The position numbers and the translations under genes were made by a program. Shown piece after piece: positions 6,434-7,189 of a stretch of DNA of 7,189 bases. How positions within the stretch are numbered: the first letter of the stretch is position 1; each line of letters starts with the position of its first letter. Source of the stretch: Pseudomonadota bacterium. Its GTDB lineage: Bacteria; Bdellovibrionota; Bacteriovoracia; Bacteriovoracales; Bacteriovoracaceae. Location: contig JAJTIF010000170.1 in the NCBI GenBank assembly GCA_021299675.1, forward strand, positions 1 through 7,189, read 5' to 3'. The notes beneath the pieces are model-generated. The model did no database searches. It saw nothing but the letters and a program-made list of their open reading frames with translations, and was not told the DNA's origin.

Positions 6434-7007
6434 TCTCCTCTTCTTTTTATTTTCATTTCCTCTTCTCGCCAAGACACCCCTTATCTCCGGCGAGCTGCTT
6501 GACCCAAAAAACCGTGGAGACTTTCTTTCTCATGAAGAGTGGGCGGGGATTTCTTTTCCTATCGGCGAGATCGTAAAAATAAAAAAACAGCTCGAAGACA
6601 TCACCGGTGAAAAACTGTTTGCCCTTTCGGACTCATACCTCATGGTCGTGACCTCAGAAGAGTGGTCCATCTTAAAAACGGCACTCAAGATGAGTGAGAT
6701 CGATAAACTCATTGGTGAGCACAAGCTTAATTTTTTGAAACTCCAGCCTCACTGTCTGGCGCGTTTAGAGGGAAAGGTGGGAGAGGTGAGTTACTCGCAA
6801 TGGGCGCTCGTGCTCAAAGAAAACCAGGCGCTCGAAGATTTTCGCCGGGACCTGCGCAGACTTTTCCGTGCGCGTGGAGGCTTGGGTGATGAATTTCAAG
6901 TAAGTCGCTGGAAGCCGCTCTTAGTGGTCGGCTTCAGCTCGAGAGAATTCTTCGACCAAGATGGCCTGATCAAATCGACTCAGGCCAAGTGCATCTATAA
7001 GTACTAG
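6417..7007 (+). CDS. Signal-peptide protein resembling a degenerate 2H phosphoesterase
   Basis: A 196-residue protein from ATG 6417. MLRSLSLLFFLFSFPLLA is a clear signal peptide with likely cleavage before KTP, so the product is exported. Residues 65-195 recall the 2H phosphoesterase (2'-5' RNA ligase/Swiss Army Knife) layout. A strand with VVTSEEW stands where the first His-x-Thr motif should be. Then come KMSEIDKL, a central CLARLEGK strand, a helix LEDFRRDLRRLF, and WKPLLVVGFSSREFFDQDGL, which looks like the second motif in 'PHiTvGFt..D....dGv.K'. In both places the catalytic His and Thr are absent (Y-L-M and L-L-V), so enzymatic activity is unlikely if the match is right. C113 and C192 could form a disulfide. 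The start overlaps the HD-GYP end by 17 bases; AAGAAGG directly abuts the ATG and GGTGA lies 8 bases before, so translation may be coupled. An in-frame ATG at 6375 would bury the signal peptide. The family call is from memory of motifs only. Confidence 0.75.
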   Translation: MLRSLSLLFFLFSFPLLAKTPLISGELLDPKNRGDFLSHEEWAGISFPIGEIVKIKKQLEDITGEKLFALSDSYLMVVTSEEWSILKTALKMSEIDKLIGEHKLNFLKLQPHCLARLEGKVGEVSYSQWALVLKENQALEDFRRDLRRLFRARGGLGDEFQVSRWKPLLVVGFSSREFFDQDGLIKSTQAKCIYKY

Positions 7008-7189
7008 TAGCCGCAGTAGCTGGCATCCACAACGTTCGAGTTACTGCCGATCCTATTTCCATGGGCATCGACTTTATAACAGTAGCGGTTGCCTGAGCTC
7101 CCTGAGTAGAAGAGGTTGGCGTAGCTAACGTGGCAGTGAGAGTCCTCTACCACGTTGGGGCCCCCTCCAATTCGAATCCTATCTTTATC
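7004..7189 (-). CDS. C-terminal end of a Cys-containing 40-residue-repeat protein, partial
   Basis: The last 61 residues of a frame entering from the right edge and ending at TAG 7006-7004. The sequence contains RIGGGPNVVEDSHC, then NLFYSGSSGNRYCYKVD and GNRIGSNSNVVDASYCGY at the end. It is rich in Gly, Ser, Asn and Tyr and has three cysteines (19, 37 and 59 of the visible part), as in secreted or surface proteins. The 'RIG...NVV..S.C' motif occurs twice, 40 residues apart, so the full protein probably has a tandem repeat array. The family was not recognised. Coding status rests on the repeat, which is conserved at protein level, and on the clean frame up to a stop that meets the neighbour's stop. 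The two convergent stops share CTAG (7004-7007). Confidence 0.6.
   Translation of the reverse strand, partial: DKDRIRIGGGPNVVEDSHCHVSYANLFYSGSSGNRYCYKVDAHGNRIGSNSNVVDASYCGY
7013..7174 (-). repeat. 40-residue protein repeat, one full period plus the start of the next
   Basis: Visible residues 6-19 (R-I-G ... N-V-V-E-D-S-H-C) and 46-59 (R-I-G ... N-V-V-D-A-S-Y-C) align without gaps at a spacing of 40. At least eight of 14 positions are identical. The DNA is more diverged than the protein, so the copies are old. Confidence 0.6.

Overview
The window looks like a chromosomal segment of a Gram-negative bacterium of roughly 50% GC. The gene types fit a predatory or related deltaproteobacterium-like lineage such as Bdellovibrionota: a Lys/Ala-rich histone-like protein, an orphan TadG-type envelope protein, and an HD-GYP protein with an N-terminal sensory-type domain. 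This placement is inferred from gene content and style, not from a marker gene. No insertion sequence, phage gene, CRISPR array, tRNA or rRNA was seen.

Left half (1-3918), all on the minus strand. Read in the direction of transcription, it starts with a very large secreted or surface-anchored TadG-like protein (1234-3918). A good sigma70-type promoter (1202-1230) follows, driving a highly charged histone-like protein with a basic half and an acidic half (509-1159). An intrinsic terminator comes next (463-489). Only 4 bases beyond its T-run begins a small glutaredoxin-like protein (204-458), followed after 2 bases by the N-terminus of an HD-superfamily phosphohydrolase that runs off the window (1-201).

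Divergent intergenic region (3919-4150). It separates the minus-strand block from the plus-strand genes. It holds a perfect 9-bp GC-rich inverted repeat (4062-4083) with no T-run.

Right half (4151-7007), on the plus strand. It holds a small double-membrane-span protein with two CxxC pairs (4151-4522) and a single-stranded DNA-binding protein (ssb, 4717-5169) with its own UUCG-loop terminator (5204-5231). An HD-GYP cyclic-di-GMP phosphodiesterase (5276-6433) overlaps by 17 bases a signal-peptide protein (6417-7007). That last protein resembles a 2H phosphoesterase whose catalytic His-x-Thr motifs have been lost. At the right edge, on the minus strand, is the C-terminus of a Cys-containing protein built from 40-residue repeats (7004-7189). 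Its stop codon overlaps that of the preceding plus-strand gene.

How the genes relate: ssb and the histone-like protein are nucleic-acid binders but have separate transcription signals. Glutaredoxin and the HD hydrolase form a tight pair, as do HD-GYP and the secreted 2H-like protein. No multi-gene defence or secretion system is evident. The most unusual items are the charge-split histone-like protein with its terminator-embedded downstream gene, the secreted and apparently inactive 2H-like protein coupled to HD-GYP, and the cut-off 40-residue repeat protein.
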